Origin: Sulfuriflexus mobilis
GTDB lineage: Bacteria > Pseudomonadota > Gammaproteobacteria > AKS1
Direction of reading: 5' to 3'
Assembly: GCF_003967195.1 (NCBI RefSeq)
Contig: NZ_AP018725.1
Coordinates: 2,294,001-2,358,000, forward strand
DNA: 64,000 bases
Of the stretch, positions 24,234-33,632 are shown piece by piece. Within the stretch, counting starts at the first letter, position 1, and each line of letters opens with the position of its first letter. A program made the position numbers and the translations under genes. A model generated the notes under the pieces. That model did no database searches, had not been told where the DNA came from, and was given only the letters and a program-made list of their open reading frames with translations.

Positions 24234-25133
24234 CTAGCGCAGCCCGCCGAACAGGGTCATCAGCGCGATCAGTACGACACTGACCACCAGTGCGCGCAAG
24301 ACGATGCCCTTGGCTGAACTCACTGCCTCCTGCACATCGTCAGTGCTCACTTCGGTGTCTCCGACACCTTCGTGCATTTGCAGGGCCCCCAGTCCACCGG
24401 CCAGCACCGTGGCCTCGACACTGGCCTGCCAGTCATCACGCCATGCCGGGCGGCGCTCGCGCCAGGCATGGAAGGCATCGACAAAACTGCCGGCCATGGC
24501 AAAGGCCAGTGCGGTCATGTGCGCGGGTAACCAGGCGAGGATGTCATGCAGACGTTTGGCCGCCTCGGCGAAGGCCGAATCCGTGTCCGCAAAACGATGA
24601 TGTAACTGATAGGCGAGCCGGTACATGACCACCCCCAGCGGCCCGGCGCCGAGGACACTGAATACCGTGAACCAGAATATCGGCGCCAACAGCCGGTCAT
24701 GACCGGCTAACAGGATCTTTTCCAGCAGTGCCTGTTGCAGGTCCGGCAAGGCTTCCGGTGGTGTGGATTCGAGCAGGTCTTCCGCCGCCTGTCTTGCTGC
24801 GGCCTCATCACCCTGTTTCCAGGCCTCAAGAAAACTGTCAATCTGTCCATCGAGGTCCTTCGGACCCAGACAGATAAACAACACCAATATGCTAAAGGCC
24901 AGTGACAACAGACCAAGCAAGACATCATGCAGGATCATGTTGATCAGGATCACCGCCAGCACCGGCACGAGCATCACCAGCAACACCTGTAACGGCCCAC
25001 CCAGCCGGTAGTCTGCCAACCAGGCCATGAGCTTGTCGGTATAGCGTTCAAACCAGTCGAAGCGGCGATAGGCACGCAGGCCCTCAACAGAGTGTTCCAG
25101 GATCAGACTGATTAGAATGGCGAGGAGTGTCAT
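24234..25133 (-). CDS. ampE: AmpE-type inner-membrane protein
   Basis: A 299-residue protein with TM segments near residues 1-14, 50-65, 68-90, 150-172 and the extreme C-terminus. The opening TLLAILISLILEHSVEGLRAYRRFDWF and the later GAGPLGVVMYRLAYQL are typical of AmpE/CobD-like proteins. The partner gene ampD lies just upstream in the same direction, the classical ampDE order. In enterobacteria AmpE was proposed as a sensor for beta-lactamase induction; its mechanism is unresolved. Confidence 0.9.
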   Translation of the reverse strand: MTLLAILISLILEHSVEGLRAYRRFDWFERYTDKLMAWLADYRLGGPLQVLLVMLVPVLAVILINMILHDVLLGLLSLAFSILVLFICLGPKDLDGQIDSFLEAWKQGDEAAARQAAEDLLESTPPEALPDLQQALLEKILLAGHDRLLAPIFWFTVFSVLGAGPLGVVMYRLAYQLHHRFADTDSAFAEAAKRLHDILAWLPAHMTALAFAMAGSFVDAFHAWRERRPAWRDDWQASVEATVLAGGLGALQMHEGVGDTEVSTDDVQEAVSSAKGIVLRALVVSVVLIALMTLFGGLR

Positions 25134-25211
25134 AGCCGTGGTATTTCCCGTAAGTGGACTTTAAGTTTCATTATTACTGTAAAGCCTTACCATGCCAAAC
25201 AAAATCATGGC

Positions 25212-25766
25212 CTAGAGACCATGTACGCGTAACAGGCCATGCAGGCGCCTCCAGTCAAACGACTCACCGGGGTCGGTCTTGCGCCCCGGGGCAATATCAC
25301 AATGCCCGGCGATACGTTCCGTGCTGATAGCCGGGTAGGCCTGCATCAGGCAGGCAATGACATCGGCCAGTTGCTCGTACTGCACAGGGGTATAGGCGAT
25401 ATCGTCAGCGCCTTCCAGTTCGATGCCAATGGAAAAATCGTTACAACACTCGCGGCCGGCGAAGGTCGAGACACCGGCATGCCAGGCACGCTGGTCAAAG
25501 GGCACGTATTGCACCAGTTCACCATCGCGACGTATTAACACATGGCTGGAAACACGTAATGCCTGGATCTCCTGAAAATAGTCATGCGCCTGCGGGTCGA
25601 GCTGGTTAGTAAACAGGGCGTCGATATAGTCGCCGCCGAACTCACCCGGCGGCAGGCTGATAGCATGGATCACCAGCAGGTCAACCGGCACACCAGCAGG
25701 CCGCGCGTCGCAATTTGGCGAGGTCACCTGGCGGGCGCAATCAAGCAGGCCGTTGTCTATCTGCAT
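25212..25766 (-). CDS. ampD: 1,6-anhydro-N-acetylmuramyl-L-alanine amidase
   Basis: A 184-residue cytosolic zinc amidase that cleaves anhydro-muropeptides during cell-wall recycling. The amidase_2 fold is seen as VDLLVIHAISLPPGEFGG (first His ligand), SIGIELEG, and AGHCDIAPGRKTDPG (second His and Asp ligands). An in-frame TTG at 25784 is a possible alternative start. Its activity controls the level of the AmpR effectors. ampE follows 78 bases downstream. Confidence 0.95.
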   Translation of the reverse strand: MQIDNGLLDCARQVTSPNCDARPAGVPVDLLVIHAISLPPGEFGGDYIDALFTNQLDPQAHDYFQEIQALRVSSHVLIRRDGELVQYVPFDQRAWHAGVSTFAGRECCNDFSIGIELEGADDIAYTPVQYEQLADVIACLMQAYPAISTERIAGHCDIAPGRKTDPGESFDWRRLHGLLRVHGL

Positions 25767-25815
25767 GTCCCTGTATCCAGGCAACTATCGGTAACGGCAG
25801 TATAACAGGCTTGTC

Positions 25816-26820
25816 TCAGCCATTCGGCCTGGCCAGTACCAGTGAAAAGAAACCGTCATCCGGTTCATAGTGGCGTTGAATCCTGAAACCCGCCTCGGCC
25901 AACAGGGCATCGAGCGAATCCGGGGTGAACTTGCGACTGATCTCGGTCAGGATTGACTCGCCCTTGCCAAACGCGATGGTTTCATCGAGGGCATTCAGGC
26001 TTACGGTTTGTTCCTGTTTTGATACCAGGTGCATTTCAATCCGCGAATCTTCACGGTTAAAAATGGCCTTGTGCTCAAAGGCATCGAGCTCAAAGTCTGC
26101 ATCGATCTCGCGATTCAGCACCCGCAACACATTCAGGTTGAATGCGGCGGTCAGTCCTTCGCTGTCGTTATAGGCGGCATGTAACACCCCGCTATCCTTG
26201 ACCCGATCCGCCCCCATGAGCAAGGCATCGCCGTCTCCCATGGAACGGCGCAATTCACTCAGAAAGGCCACGGCCTGCTCGTGATCGAGGTTGCCAATCG
26301 TTCCGCCAAGAAATACAAACAGGGAACAACCATCAAAACCCGGGAAGTGTTCAAAGCCGGCATGATAGTCGCCGACCAGACCCTGCACACGCAGCCACGT
26401 ATATTCATCCATGAGGGCCTCGGCCGTGCCCTGCACCATGCTCTCGCAGACATCAAAGGGCCAGTAGGTGGCATGGCAACCCTGTTCTTCACAGGCATCC
26501 AGCAGGCGGCGGGTCTTGCGTGAGGTGCCGCTGCCCAGCTCCACGACATGCGCGGGTTGCAGGCTGGCGATAATATCTTTCGCGCTGCGCTTGAGCAGGG
26601 CGTCTTCGGTACGGGTAGGGTAATACTCTTCAGTATCACAGATCGCGTCGAACAGGCGTGAGCCCTTGTCATCGTAAAAGTATTTCGGTGGTAGTGAACG
26701 GGGTGAGGCCAACAGGCCTTTGCGTACATCATCGATGAGACTGGGCACGGCACGTGCAGGGGGGACCGAGCGGTAAAACCGTGGCGATTGCGCCTTTACA
26801 GACGAGGTGGTCATACTCAT
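25816..26820 (-). CDS. egtD: L-histidine N-alpha-methyltransferase (ergothioneine)
   Basis: A 334-residue SAM-dependent enzyme making hercynine (trimethyl-histidine). Family blocks are LPPKYFYDDKGSRLFDAICD, EEYYPTRTE, VVELGSGTSRKTRRLL (SAM loop), FLGGTIGNLD and GADRVKD. The ATG at 26820 has GGAG six bases upstream (MSMTTSS...). A longer frame upstream to 26988 overlaps the divergent egtC leader and is rejected. It is divergent from egtC-egtB with about 157 bases between starts, so one control region can serve all three genes. Confidence 0.95.
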   Translation of the reverse strand: MSMTTSSVKAQSPRFYRSVPPARAVPSLIDDVRKGLLASPRSLPPKYFYDDKGSRLFDAICDTEEYYPTRTEDALLKRSAKDIIASLQPAHVVELGSGTSRKTRRLLDACEEQGCHATYWPFDVCESMVQGTAEALMDEYTWLRVQGLVGDYHAGFEHFPGFDGCSLFVFLGGTIGNLDHEQAVAFLSELRRSMGDGDALLMGADRVKDSGVLHAAYNDSEGLTAAFNLNVLRVLNREIDADFELDAFEHKAIFNREDSRIEMHLVSKQEQTVSLNALDETIAFGKGESILTEISRKFTPDSLDALLAEAGFRIQRHYEPDDGFFSLVLARPNG

Positions 26821-26977
26821 GCTGAACTCCATATCATTGCTTGTGTGTACCCCGGGTACTGCACAATCCCACACACGTTTTTTTCTTGGTTCGATTCGGC
26901 GTAATAGGCTAACATTGACGACAGGCTGGTGTCGAACCGATACCGCCGTTTTTGGCAATTTTGTGGGAGATATACAC

Positions 26978-27757
26978 ATGTGCCGCATGGCCGCCTACCT
27001 TGGCCCCGCTATCCGCTTGCAGCAGTTTCTGCTGCAGCCTGAGCACAGTCTCGTCGTGCAGGCCTATGCCCCGCAAGAACTCGTTTATGCCAAGGTCAAT
27101 GCCGATGGCTTTGGTATAGGCTGGTACAACCAGGACAATCAGCCCACCAACTATCGCAACACCCAGCCTATCTGGGCCGATCCCAACCTTGGCAGTCTGG
27201 CCAGTGTGCTCGAGGCCGACCTGTGGCTGGCCAATATTCGCAGTGCCACCCCGGGCAATTCCATAAATCACAGTAATACCCAGCCCTTTCACGATGCCGA
27301 GCTGTTGTTTATGCACAATGGTTATATCGGCGGTTTCATTGAACATATCCGCCCACGCCTGTTCGAATTCCTGGATAACGCTATTCTTGCCGGAGTCCAG
27401 GGTACCTGCGACTCGGAATACCTGTTCGCCCTGATACGTCACTTTCTTGCCGACAACGAAGACATGGCCATTGAAGAGGCCATTGCCGAAAGCTTTTCCC
27501 TGCTGGGTGACTGGCTGGGTAATAACGAGGCATTATTAAATGTCATCATCAGTGATGGCGAACTGCTGTACGCCGCCCGGCATGGCATCAACCATGACAG
27601 CCCGTCACTGTATTACACCACCGATGATGAATCTTTTGCCGATGCGCAACTGATCGCCTCGGAACGCCTGACCGAAGACGGCCTCTGGCAGCCCGTACCC
27701 GAACACGAGATCCTCGTCCTCAGCGCCGACGAACCCCCTGAGTTATTGGCACTTTAA
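26978..27757 (+). CDS. egtC: Ergothioneine-pathway glutamine-amidotransferase-like hydrolase
   Basis: A 259-residue Ntn hydrolase that removes the gamma-glutamyl group from gamma-glutamyl-hercynylcysteine sulfoxide. The nucleophile is Cys2 (MCRMAAYLGP) after Met removal. NADGFGIGWY, LWLANIRSATPG, NTQPF and FMHNGYIGGF form the glutaminase-type site. GGGAGA lies seven bases before the ATG at 26978. It is followed by egtB after two bases, so the two are translated as an operon. Its presence implies the gamma-glutamylcysteine-using version of the pathway. Confidence 0.95.
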   Translation: MCRMAAYLGPAIRLQQFLLQPEHSLVVQAYAPQELVYAKVNADGFGIGWYNQDNQPTNYRNTQPIWADPNLGSLASVLEADLWLANIRSATPGNSINHSNTQPFHDAELLFMHNGYIGGFIEHIRPRLFEFLDNAILAGVQGTCDSEYLFALIRHFLADNEDMAIEEAIAESFSLLGDWLGNNEALLNVIISDGELLYAARHGINHDSPSLYYTTDDESFADAQLIASERLTEDGLWQPVPEHEILVLSADEPPELLAL

Positions 27758-27759
27758 CC

Positions 27760-28947
27760 ATGTCTATCATCACGGCGGACACGCTTGAACAACTCCAGGC
27801 CGTGCAGAGACTCATCAATGATACCGGCCGCCGGTTAAACGAGGCCGATTACCGCCGGCAATACCACACCGACCTGAGCCCGCTCGGCTGGCACGTCGGC
27901 CACTGTGCCTTTCTCGAAACCTTCTGGCTACGCGAGACCCTGCTCGGCGATGACCGTGCCACCGCCGGACTGCACGAACTGTATTTCCCGGAGAATATGC
28001 CCAAGCCCGAGCGCGGTGCGGCCCTGCCGGGGCATGGCACGCATATTGAATGGTGTGAACAGCTGCAAGCGGAAAATCGTGCGCTATTGCTCGACCCACC
28101 GGCCAGGCTGCGTGCACAGCCGCTGACAGAGAATGACTACCTGGCGCGTTTTCTCCTCCAGCATCATGCCCAGCATTATGAAACCATGGTCATGGTCCTG
28201 ACCCAGCGCCAGCTGCAACGGACACATGCCGACTTTACCGTTGCTGAAAGCCTTGAGCCCCGCCTGCCCGGGACAGAGATCCTTTGCCTTGCCGCGGGTG
28301 ACTACCGTATTGGTAACGCACGGGGTGTTGATGCCTTTGATAATGAAGTCCCGGTGCAAGAGGTTAGCCTCCCGGCAACCCGGCTCGCCGGACAACCGGT
28401 CAGCAACAGCAACTGGCTGGCCTTTATGCAGGCTGGGGCCTACCAGACCTCGCAATTCTGGTCAGCGGAGGGCTGGCAGTGGTGCCATGAAAACCGGGCT
28501 CAACACCCCGAGCAATGGCGCAAGAATCATTACGGTGAGTGGCTGGGGGTGGCTGCTGAAGGACCACATGAACTGGATGGCGACGCCGCCGTCAGCGGGA
28601 TTAACTATTACGAGGCGACCGCCTTTGTGAACTGGTTACGCAAAACAAGCCCCTGCTTTGCCGAGGCAAGACTGCCGCACGAATATGAACTGGAGATCGC
28701 CCGAGGGCAGGAAACCTTGCAAGCCGGCGGCCAGGTCTGGGAGTGGTGCGCCAACACCTTCCATCCCTATGCGGGCTTCAACCCCTTCCCCTATGATAGT
28801 TACTCAAAGCCCTGGTTCGACGGCAGGCACTATACGCTACGGGGTAGCAGCCCCTATACCCAGGCGGCGGTAAAACGTCCCAGCTTCCGCAATTTCTATA
28901 CCGCCGACAAGCGGCATATCTTCTCCGGCTTACGCCTGGCCTTATAA
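27760..28947 (+). CDS. egtB: Ergothioneine sulfoxide synthase
   Basis: A 395-residue non-haem iron enzyme joining hercynine to a cysteine donor with O2. The DinB_2 N-terminal domain has GWHVGHCAFLETFWLRE and the iron motif HHAQHYE (HxxxHxE). The C-terminal FGE-sulfatase domain has SNSNWLAFMQAGAY, AVSGINYYEATAFVNWL, RLPHEYELEIA, GGQVWEWCANTF and RPSFRNFY near the end. It is slightly shorter than mycobacterial EgtB (about 430). Its stop overlaps the convergent CBS gene by six bases. Confidence 0.94.
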   Translation: MSIITADTLEQLQAVQRLINDTGRRLNEADYRRQYHTDLSPLGWHVGHCAFLETFWLRETLLGDDRATAGLHELYFPENMPKPERGAALPGHGTHIEWCEQLQAENRALLLDPPARLRAQPLTENDYLARFLLQHHAQHYETMVMVLTQRQLQRTHADFTVAESLEPRLPGTEILCLAAGDYRIGNARGVDAFDNEVPVQEVSLPATRLAGQPVSNSNWLAFMQAGAYQTSQFWSAEGWQWCHENRAQHPEQWRKNHYGEWLGVAAEGPHELDGDAAVSGINYYEATAFVNWLRKTSPCFAEARLPHEYELEIARGQETLQAGGQVWEWCANTFHPYAGFNPFPYDSYSKPWFDGRHYTLRGSSPYTQAAVKRPSFRNFYTADKRHIFSGLRLAL

Positions 28948-29346
28948 GTGGTTCGCCAGCCCCTTAAGTACCATATCGGTATAACTGACCACACCGATAA
29001 TCCTGCCCTTCTCCACCACCGGTGCACGTGACAGGCCGACCTTCTCGAACAACCGTGCGCAATAACGGATATCCATTTGCGGGTCGACACTGATCACCGG
29101 CTTGGACATGATCTCATAAATATTGACACGTTCCGGTGCGCGATCTTTGGCCAGCACCTCGCGGGCAATATCCGACATGAGCACAATACCGTATTCATCA
29201 TCATCATGTCGCTTGTCGACGATCAGTGATTTGGTATCAACATGCTTCATCTTTTCCAGCGCCTCACGCACGGTCAAAATACCTTCGACCAGATCAAATT
29301 TTTCCTTCATGACGTCGCGTACGCGAGTCAGTATTTTGTCATTCAT
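28942..29346 (-). CDS. CBS-pair protein of the PII/DUF1538 operon
   Basis: A 134-residue protein with two CBS motifs (TVREALEKMKHVDTKSLIV with GIVLMSDIAREV, and SVDPQMDIRYCARLFEKVGL with IIGVVSYTDMVL). It is last of four leftward genes; its ATG overlaps the end of the PII-like gene by four bases (coupled translation). With a PII-like partner it probably senses adenylate energy state for the membrane proteins encoded upstream. This is inference from context. Confidence 0.9.
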   Translation of the reverse strand: MNDKILTRVRDVMKEKFDLVEGILTVREALEKMKHVDTKSLIVDKRHDDDEYGIVLMSDIAREVLAKDRAPERVNIYEIMSKPVISVDPQMDIRYCARLFEKVGLSRAPVVEKGRIIGVVSYTDMVLKGLANHL

Positions 29347-29693
29347 AGCTTTTCCTCCACAACCTCTGTCAGGGTTTCAATCTGATGCCCTACCCCCACG
29401 GCATCTTCCACGTCTATCTGAAAGGCGATGCCGCTACCCGGTTTACTATCGAATTCTCCGACCACGGCAATATCCTCGAGGATGTGGCGACTCAGGTGTT
29501 CCTCAACCAGGAACAACAACATATCGCGTTGTGTCTCCAGGCTCAGGCCAAAGAAGGTCTTGGGCTTTTCCAGCCCTTCACCCCGAGCCTGACTGATCAC
29601 CGTCGCCCCGGTGGCCCCGGCCTTGCGTGCCGCATCCAGTACTGCGTTGGTTTTATCATCTTCGACCAAGGCAATGAGCAATTTAAAATGCAT
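29343..29693 (-). CDS. PII-like signalling protein
   Basis: A 116-residue protein with the ferredoxin-like PII pattern: KLLIALVEDDKTNAVLDAAR, GATGATVISQARGEGL, and a C-terminal IDVEDAVGVGHQIETLTEVV (the VEDAVGI..Q helix of PII). The T-loop region EKPKTFFGLSLETQR differs from GlnB and lacks the uridylylated Tyr. GGAGGG lies upstream of the ATG. It is a non-canonical PII, likely binding nucleotide to control the adjacent DUF1538 pair. Confidence 0.88.
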   Translation of the reverse strand: MHFKLLIALVEDDKTNAVLDAARKAGATGATVISQARGEGLEKPKTFFGLSLETQRDMLLFLVEEHLSRHILEDIAVVGEFDSKPGSGIAFQIDVEDAVGVGHQIETLTEVVEEKL

Positions 29694-29707
29694 GGTAATG
29701 CCCTCCG

Positions 29708-30514
29708 TTATTCACTGTTAGGTTGTTTTTCAGTTGTTTTCTTTTTTATACCGCGTTTGTAACGCCACGCACTGATCTGTGCATAAGCCATCACACTCAT
29801 AATCGGAAACAGGCTGGCAAAGGCGATCAGGCCAAAACCGTCGAGCAAGGGGCTGCGCCCCGGTACCGTATTGGCCAGGCCCAGGCCCAGCGCGGCAACC
29901 AGCGGCACGGTCACCGTCGAGGTGGTCACACCACCGGAGTCATAGGCCAATGGGATGATCATGCGCGGCGCAAAGGCCGTCTGGATGATCACGAATACAT
30001 AACCAACAATAATGTAGTAGTGCAGCGGGGTGCCCGTAACAATACGATACGTCCCCAGCGCGATGCCGAAGGCCACACCAATGGCCACCGCAATGCGCAG
30101 ACCCCATACCGTGATCGCACCACCGGATACCTGTCTTGCCTTGATGGCTACCGCGATCAAGGCGGGTTCAGCAATGGTCGTCGCAAAACCAATCGCCCCG
30201 GCAAACACGTATACCCAGCCATAATCCTGCCAACGCAAGACCTCACCAAGCTTCTCGACCCCGGAGTGGATAAAGACCGGGTCGGTAAGTTGTTCGGCCA
30301 TCAGCTGGCCAAGCGGGAACAAGGCCTCTTCAAGCCCGACAAGAAACAGCCCCAATCCCAATACAACATAAGCGAGTCCAATCAGGACCTGTTTCAGTTG
30401 CGGAATAGACTGACGCAGGACCAGAAACTGGAAGGTGAAGATAATGACGATGATCGGCAACACATCGCGCAAGGTCAGCAGCAGGGTGTTAAAGATATGA
30501 TTGAGCAATGCCAT
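29708..30514 (-). CDS. DUF1538 membrane protein, second subunit
   Basis: A 268-residue inner-membrane protein with about seven TM helices. Conserved blocks are [38 protein letters not shown] and [18 protein letters not shown]. It shares these with the gene just upstream, so the two are paralogous halves of a probable transporter. The C-terminal tail is basic (KRGIKKKTTEKQPNSE). Transport function has not, to my knowledge, been settled for DUF1538. Confidence 0.9.
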   Translation of the reverse strand: MALLNHIFNTLLLTLRDVLPIIVIIFTFQFLVLRQSIPQLKQVLIGLAYVVLGLGLFLVGLEEALFPLGQLMAEQLTDPVFIHSGVEKLGEVLRWQDYGWVYVFAGAIGFATTIAEPALIAVAIKARQVSGGAITVWGLRIAVAIGVAFGIALGTYRIVTGTPLHYYIIVGYVFVIIQTAFAPRMIIPLAYDSGGVTTSTVTVPLVAALGLGLANTVPGRSPLLDGFGLIAFASLFPIMSVMAYAQISAWRYKRGIKKKTTEKQPNSE

Positions 30515-31251
30515 TAGAGGATCACCATCCCGTAGCCCATGACAAAGATGATCGGTGTTAAGGAGGCAAAGGCAATCAGACCAAAGCCATCAATCATCGG
30601 ATTACGCCCGCGGATACTCGAGGCCAGACCGACGCCGAGTGCCGTCACCAGTGGCACGGTCACGGTCGAGGTGGTCACACCACCTGAGTCGTAGGCAATG
30701 CCGATGATCTCTTTCGGTGCAAAGGCGGTCATGACCACCACGCCAAGGTAACCGGCGATGATTAGATACTGAATCGGCCAGCCACGGACAATACGCACCA
30801 CGCCGAGGACAATGGCAAAACCGACCGAAACGGCCACGGTCATGCGCAAGCCCAGTGCGTAGGAGGCCTTGGCTGCCACCGCATCGTCTATCATGCCACC
30901 CGTGGCTGCCACCTTGGCCGCCTCAGCCGCCACGGCAATGAGCGCGGGCTCCGCCACGGTGGTGCCAAAGCCCAGGGAGAAGGCAAATAACAGCAACAGG
31001 GAGGGACTGCCTTTCTTGGCAAAGGCATAGGCGATACTTTCACCGATAGGGAACAGGCCCATCTCCAGCCCTTTCACAAACAGGGTCAGGCCGACGACCA
31101 CCAGCAAGCTCCCCATCAGAATACGTTCAAGGTTCGGAATAGGCTGCTGCAGAACGGCAAATTGGAAAAAGGCAACCACGACAATGATCGGCAACAAATC
31201 ACGCACGCTGTCAAAAAGCGCACGGAAGATATTCTTTAGCAATCTAATCAA
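30514..31251 (-). CDS. DUF1538 membrane protein, first subunit
   Basis: A 245-residue inner-membrane protein with about seven TM helices. It has [40 protein letters not shown] and [20 protein letters not shown], the same blocks as its neighbour. The stop and the next ATG overlap by one base, so the pair is co-translated and may form a heteromeric complex. It is first gene of the four-gene operon ending at 28942. A start-proximal amphipathic stretch ([14 protein letters not shown]) precedes TM1. Confidence 0.9.
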   Translation of the reverse strand: MIRLLKNIFRALFDSVRDLLPIIVVVAFFQFAVLQQPIPNLERILMGSLLVVVGLTLFVKGLEMGLFPIGESIAYAFAKKGSPSLLLLFAFSLGFGTTVAEPALIAVAAEAAKVAATGGMIDDAVAAKASYALGLRMTVAVSVGFAIVLGVVRIVRGWPIQYLIIAGYLGVVVMTAFAPKEIIGIAYDSGGVTTSTVTVPLVTALGVGLASSIRGRNPMIDGFGLIAFASLTPIIFVMGYGMVIL

Positions 31252-31316
31252 GGGAGGGCCTGCCGGTTCATTAGTATAACCTTACACCATCACGGGGGTG
31301 GTGTTAACATGCCGTT

Positions 31317-31844
31317 ATGGACGACCGTCAATCGCACTCGACCCAGGGTATCGGCAAGGCCATGACCACCGTGGCGTGGTTGTTGGCACTGGCCCTGTTT
31401 GCCTGGGTCTTCGCCGGACTGGAAGAACGCGAGAATAATCCCAATCAGTTTATTGCCACGCAACAACTCGATGATGGCGGCAAGTCCATTACCCTGCAGC
31501 GCAACCGTTACGGGCACTACGTGGCCGATGGTTTTATCAACGATGTGCGCGTCACCTTCCTGCTCGACACCGGTGCCAGTGATATCTCCGTGCCTGGCAG
31601 CCTCGCCGAGAAACTTGGTCTACGTCGTGGCCCGGCACAACAATACAATACCGCCAACGGCGTCATTACCGGTTACCTGACCCGACTAGACTCGGTCAGG
31701 CTGGGCGACATCGAGTTACACGATGTCCGTGCCAGTATTAACCCGCGCAACCAGGGCGATGAGTTGTTACTCGGCATGAGCTTTCTCCGTGACCTTGAAT
31801 TCACCCAGCGCGGCCACACACTGACCATACAACAAAACCAATAA
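31317..31844 (+). CDS. Membrane-anchored retropepsin-like aspartic protease
   Basis: A 175-residue protein. One TM segment at about residues 18-34 is followed by a periplasmic retropepsin-like domain with the catalytic DTGAS (FLLDTGASDISVP). The flap/loop regions NTANGVITGY and LLLGMSFLRDLEF are typical of the clan AA family TIGR02281. It would act as a homodimer. The substrate is unknown. Confidence 0.9.
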   Translation: MDDRQSHSTQGIGKAMTTVAWLLALALFAWVFAGLEERENNPNQFIATQQLDDGGKSITLQRNRYGHYVADGFINDVRVTFLLDTGASDISVPGSLAEKLGLRRGPAQQYNTANGVITGYLTRLDSVRLGDIELHDVRASINPRNQGDELLLGMSFLRDLEFTQRGHTLTIQQNQ

Positions 31845-31870
31845 TAGAAATAATAAACAGGGGATAACAC

Positions 31871-33241
31871 TTGGATACCTGGCTGACTGACTTAACCTCG
31901 CTAACCGGCACGATCGCCGGTGAACTCTGGGGCATCCCGGCGATTGTTTTACTCGTTGGTACCGGTTTATACCTGACATTGCGTTTAAGGTTTATCCAAC
32001 TGCGTGGTTTCAAACACGCTATCGATCTCGTCCGCGGCAAGTATGACAGGCCCGATGACGAGGGTGAGGTCAGTCATTTCCAGGCCCTGTCGACGGCCCT
32101 CTCGGCCACGGTCGGCACGGGGAATATTGCCGGCGTCGCCACCGCCATCACCCTCGGCGGCCCGGGTGCGGTGTTCTGGATGTGGATCACGGCACTGGTC
32201 GGCATGGCCAGCAAGTACACCTCCTGCACGCTGGCGGTAAAGTTTCGTATCGTGCACGAAGACGGCAGTATCTCCGGCGGGCCGATGTATACCCTGGCCC
32301 GTGCCCTGAACCTGAAGTGGCTCGGCGTGCTGTTTGCGCTGTTCACCCTGATCGCCTCGTTTGGCATCGGTAACATGGTGCAGGCCAATTCGGTGACCGA
32401 TGGCCTGCGTTATATCTTCCCGCAGGTAGACGACTACCGGCTCGGCATTGGTGTGGTCATGGCGATCCTCGTTGGCCTGGTCATCATCGGTGGCATTCGC
32501 CGCATCGCCAAGGTCGCCTCGCGCATCGTGCCGTTTATGGCTATTGTCTATTGCGGTGCGGCCCTGGTGGTCCTTATTCTCAATGCCAGCGCCGTTCCCG
32601 AGGCCTTTGTCACCATTATCAACCTGGCCCTGAACCCGACCGCTGCCGGTGGTGCGGCGGTGGGTGCGGCGATCCAGTACGGTGTCGCCCGTGGTGTGTT
32701 CTCCAACGAGGCCGGGCTCGGTTCGGCACCGATGGCGCATGCCGCCGCAAAAACCAATGAGCCGGTACGCGAGGGACTGGTCGCCATGCTGGGGCCGTTC
32801 ATCGACACGATTATTATCTGCACCATGACCGCACTCGTGATCGTCATCGCCGGGGCCTGGGGTGAGGCCCGCCCCGAGGCCTATAGCGGTGCCGCCCTCT
32901 CGGCCTATGCCTTTGAACAGTCACTCGGCCAGTTCGGCGCCTGGGTGGTCGGCTTCGGCCTGATGTTCTTTGCCTTCTCGACCATCATCGCCTGGTCGTA
33001 TTACGGCGACCGCAGTGCCGAATTCCTGTTCGGCGAACGTGCCGTGCTGCCCTATCGTATGGTCTACACGGTGCTGGTCGTGGTTGGCGCCTGGGTGCCG
33101 CTGAACCTGGTGTGGAACATCGCTGATATCACCAATATCCTCATGGCCGTGCCTAACTTGATCAGCCTTATCCTGCTCGCCGGCCTGGTGAAAAGGCTCA
33201 GTGACGACTACTTTGCCCGCCCGCAGACCCCGGTTCGCTAA
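31871..33241 (+). CDS. Sodium:alanine/glycine symporter (AGCS family)
   Basis: A 456-residue transporter with about 11 TM helices. Signatures are ALSATVGTGNIAGVATAI, GGPGAVFWMWITALVGMA (AGCS motif), GGPMYTLARAL and RGVFSNEAGLGSAPMAHAA. It imports alanine or glycine with Na+ or H+; the exact substrate is not readable. The TTG at 31871 with AGGGGAT upstream is used as start. It begins 27 bases after the protease stop, so co-transcription is possible. Confidence 0.93.
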   Translation: MDTWLTDLTSLTGTIAGELWGIPAIVLLVGTGLYLTLRLRFIQLRGFKHAIDLVRGKYDRPDDEGEVSHFQALSTALSATVGTGNIAGVATAITLGGPGAVFWMWITALVGMASKYTSCTLAVKFRIVHEDGSISGGPMYTLARALNLKWLGVLFALFTLIASFGIGNMVQANSVTDGLRYIFPQVDDYRLGIGVVMAILVGLVIIGGIRRIAKVASRIVPFMAIVYCGAALVVLILNASAVPEAFVTIINLALNPTAAGGAAVGAAIQYGVARGVFSNEAGLGSAPMAHAAAKTNEPVREGLVAMLGPFIDTIIICTMTALVIVIAGAWGEARPEAYSGAALSAYAFEQSLGQFGAWVVGFGLMFFAFSTIIAWSYYGDRSAEFLFGERAVLPYRMVYTVLVVVGAWVPLNLVWNIADITNILMAVPNLISLILLAGLVKRLSDDYFARPQTPVR

Positions 33242-33281
33242 ATATTGGGTATAATGCGCAGCCATTGTTAAGGAGAGTCAC

Positions 33282-33632
33282 ATGAGCGAAATCACTACTG
33301 ACACCGGCCTGCGTTATGAAGAAATCACCGAGGGCGAGGGCACCGAGGCCACCGGCAAGGGCCAGACCGCCGTGGTCCACTACACCGGCTGGCTCGAAGA
33401 CGGCACCAAGTTCGACTCCAGCGTTGACCGCAACGACCCGTTCAGCTTCCCGATCGACGGCGGCTATGTCATCAAGGGCTGGGACCAGGGCGTGGTCGGC
33501 ATGAAGGTCGGCGGTAAACGCAAACTGACTATCCCTTCTGAGCTCGGTTATGGTGCAAGGGGTGCCGGTGGTGTCATCCCACCGAACGCGACTTTGGTCT
33601 TCGAAATCGAGCTACTGGAAATCTCCGAGTAA
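33282..33632 (+). CDS. FKBP-type peptidyl-prolyl isomerase
   Basis: A 116-residue single-domain FKBP without signal peptide: [55 protein letters not shown] and [13 protein letters not shown]. All typical active-site aromatics are present (Y, F, D, W, Y, F). AAGGAGAG lies upstream of the ATG. It is the first gene of a tight unit with nadC, whose GTG start directly follows its TAA. Confidence 0.94.
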   Translation: MSEITTDTGLRYEEITEGEGTEATGKGQTAVVHYTGWLEDGTKFDSSVDRNDPFSFPIDGGYVIKGWDQGVVGMKVGGKRKLTIPSELGYGARGAGGVIPPNATLVFEIELLEISE

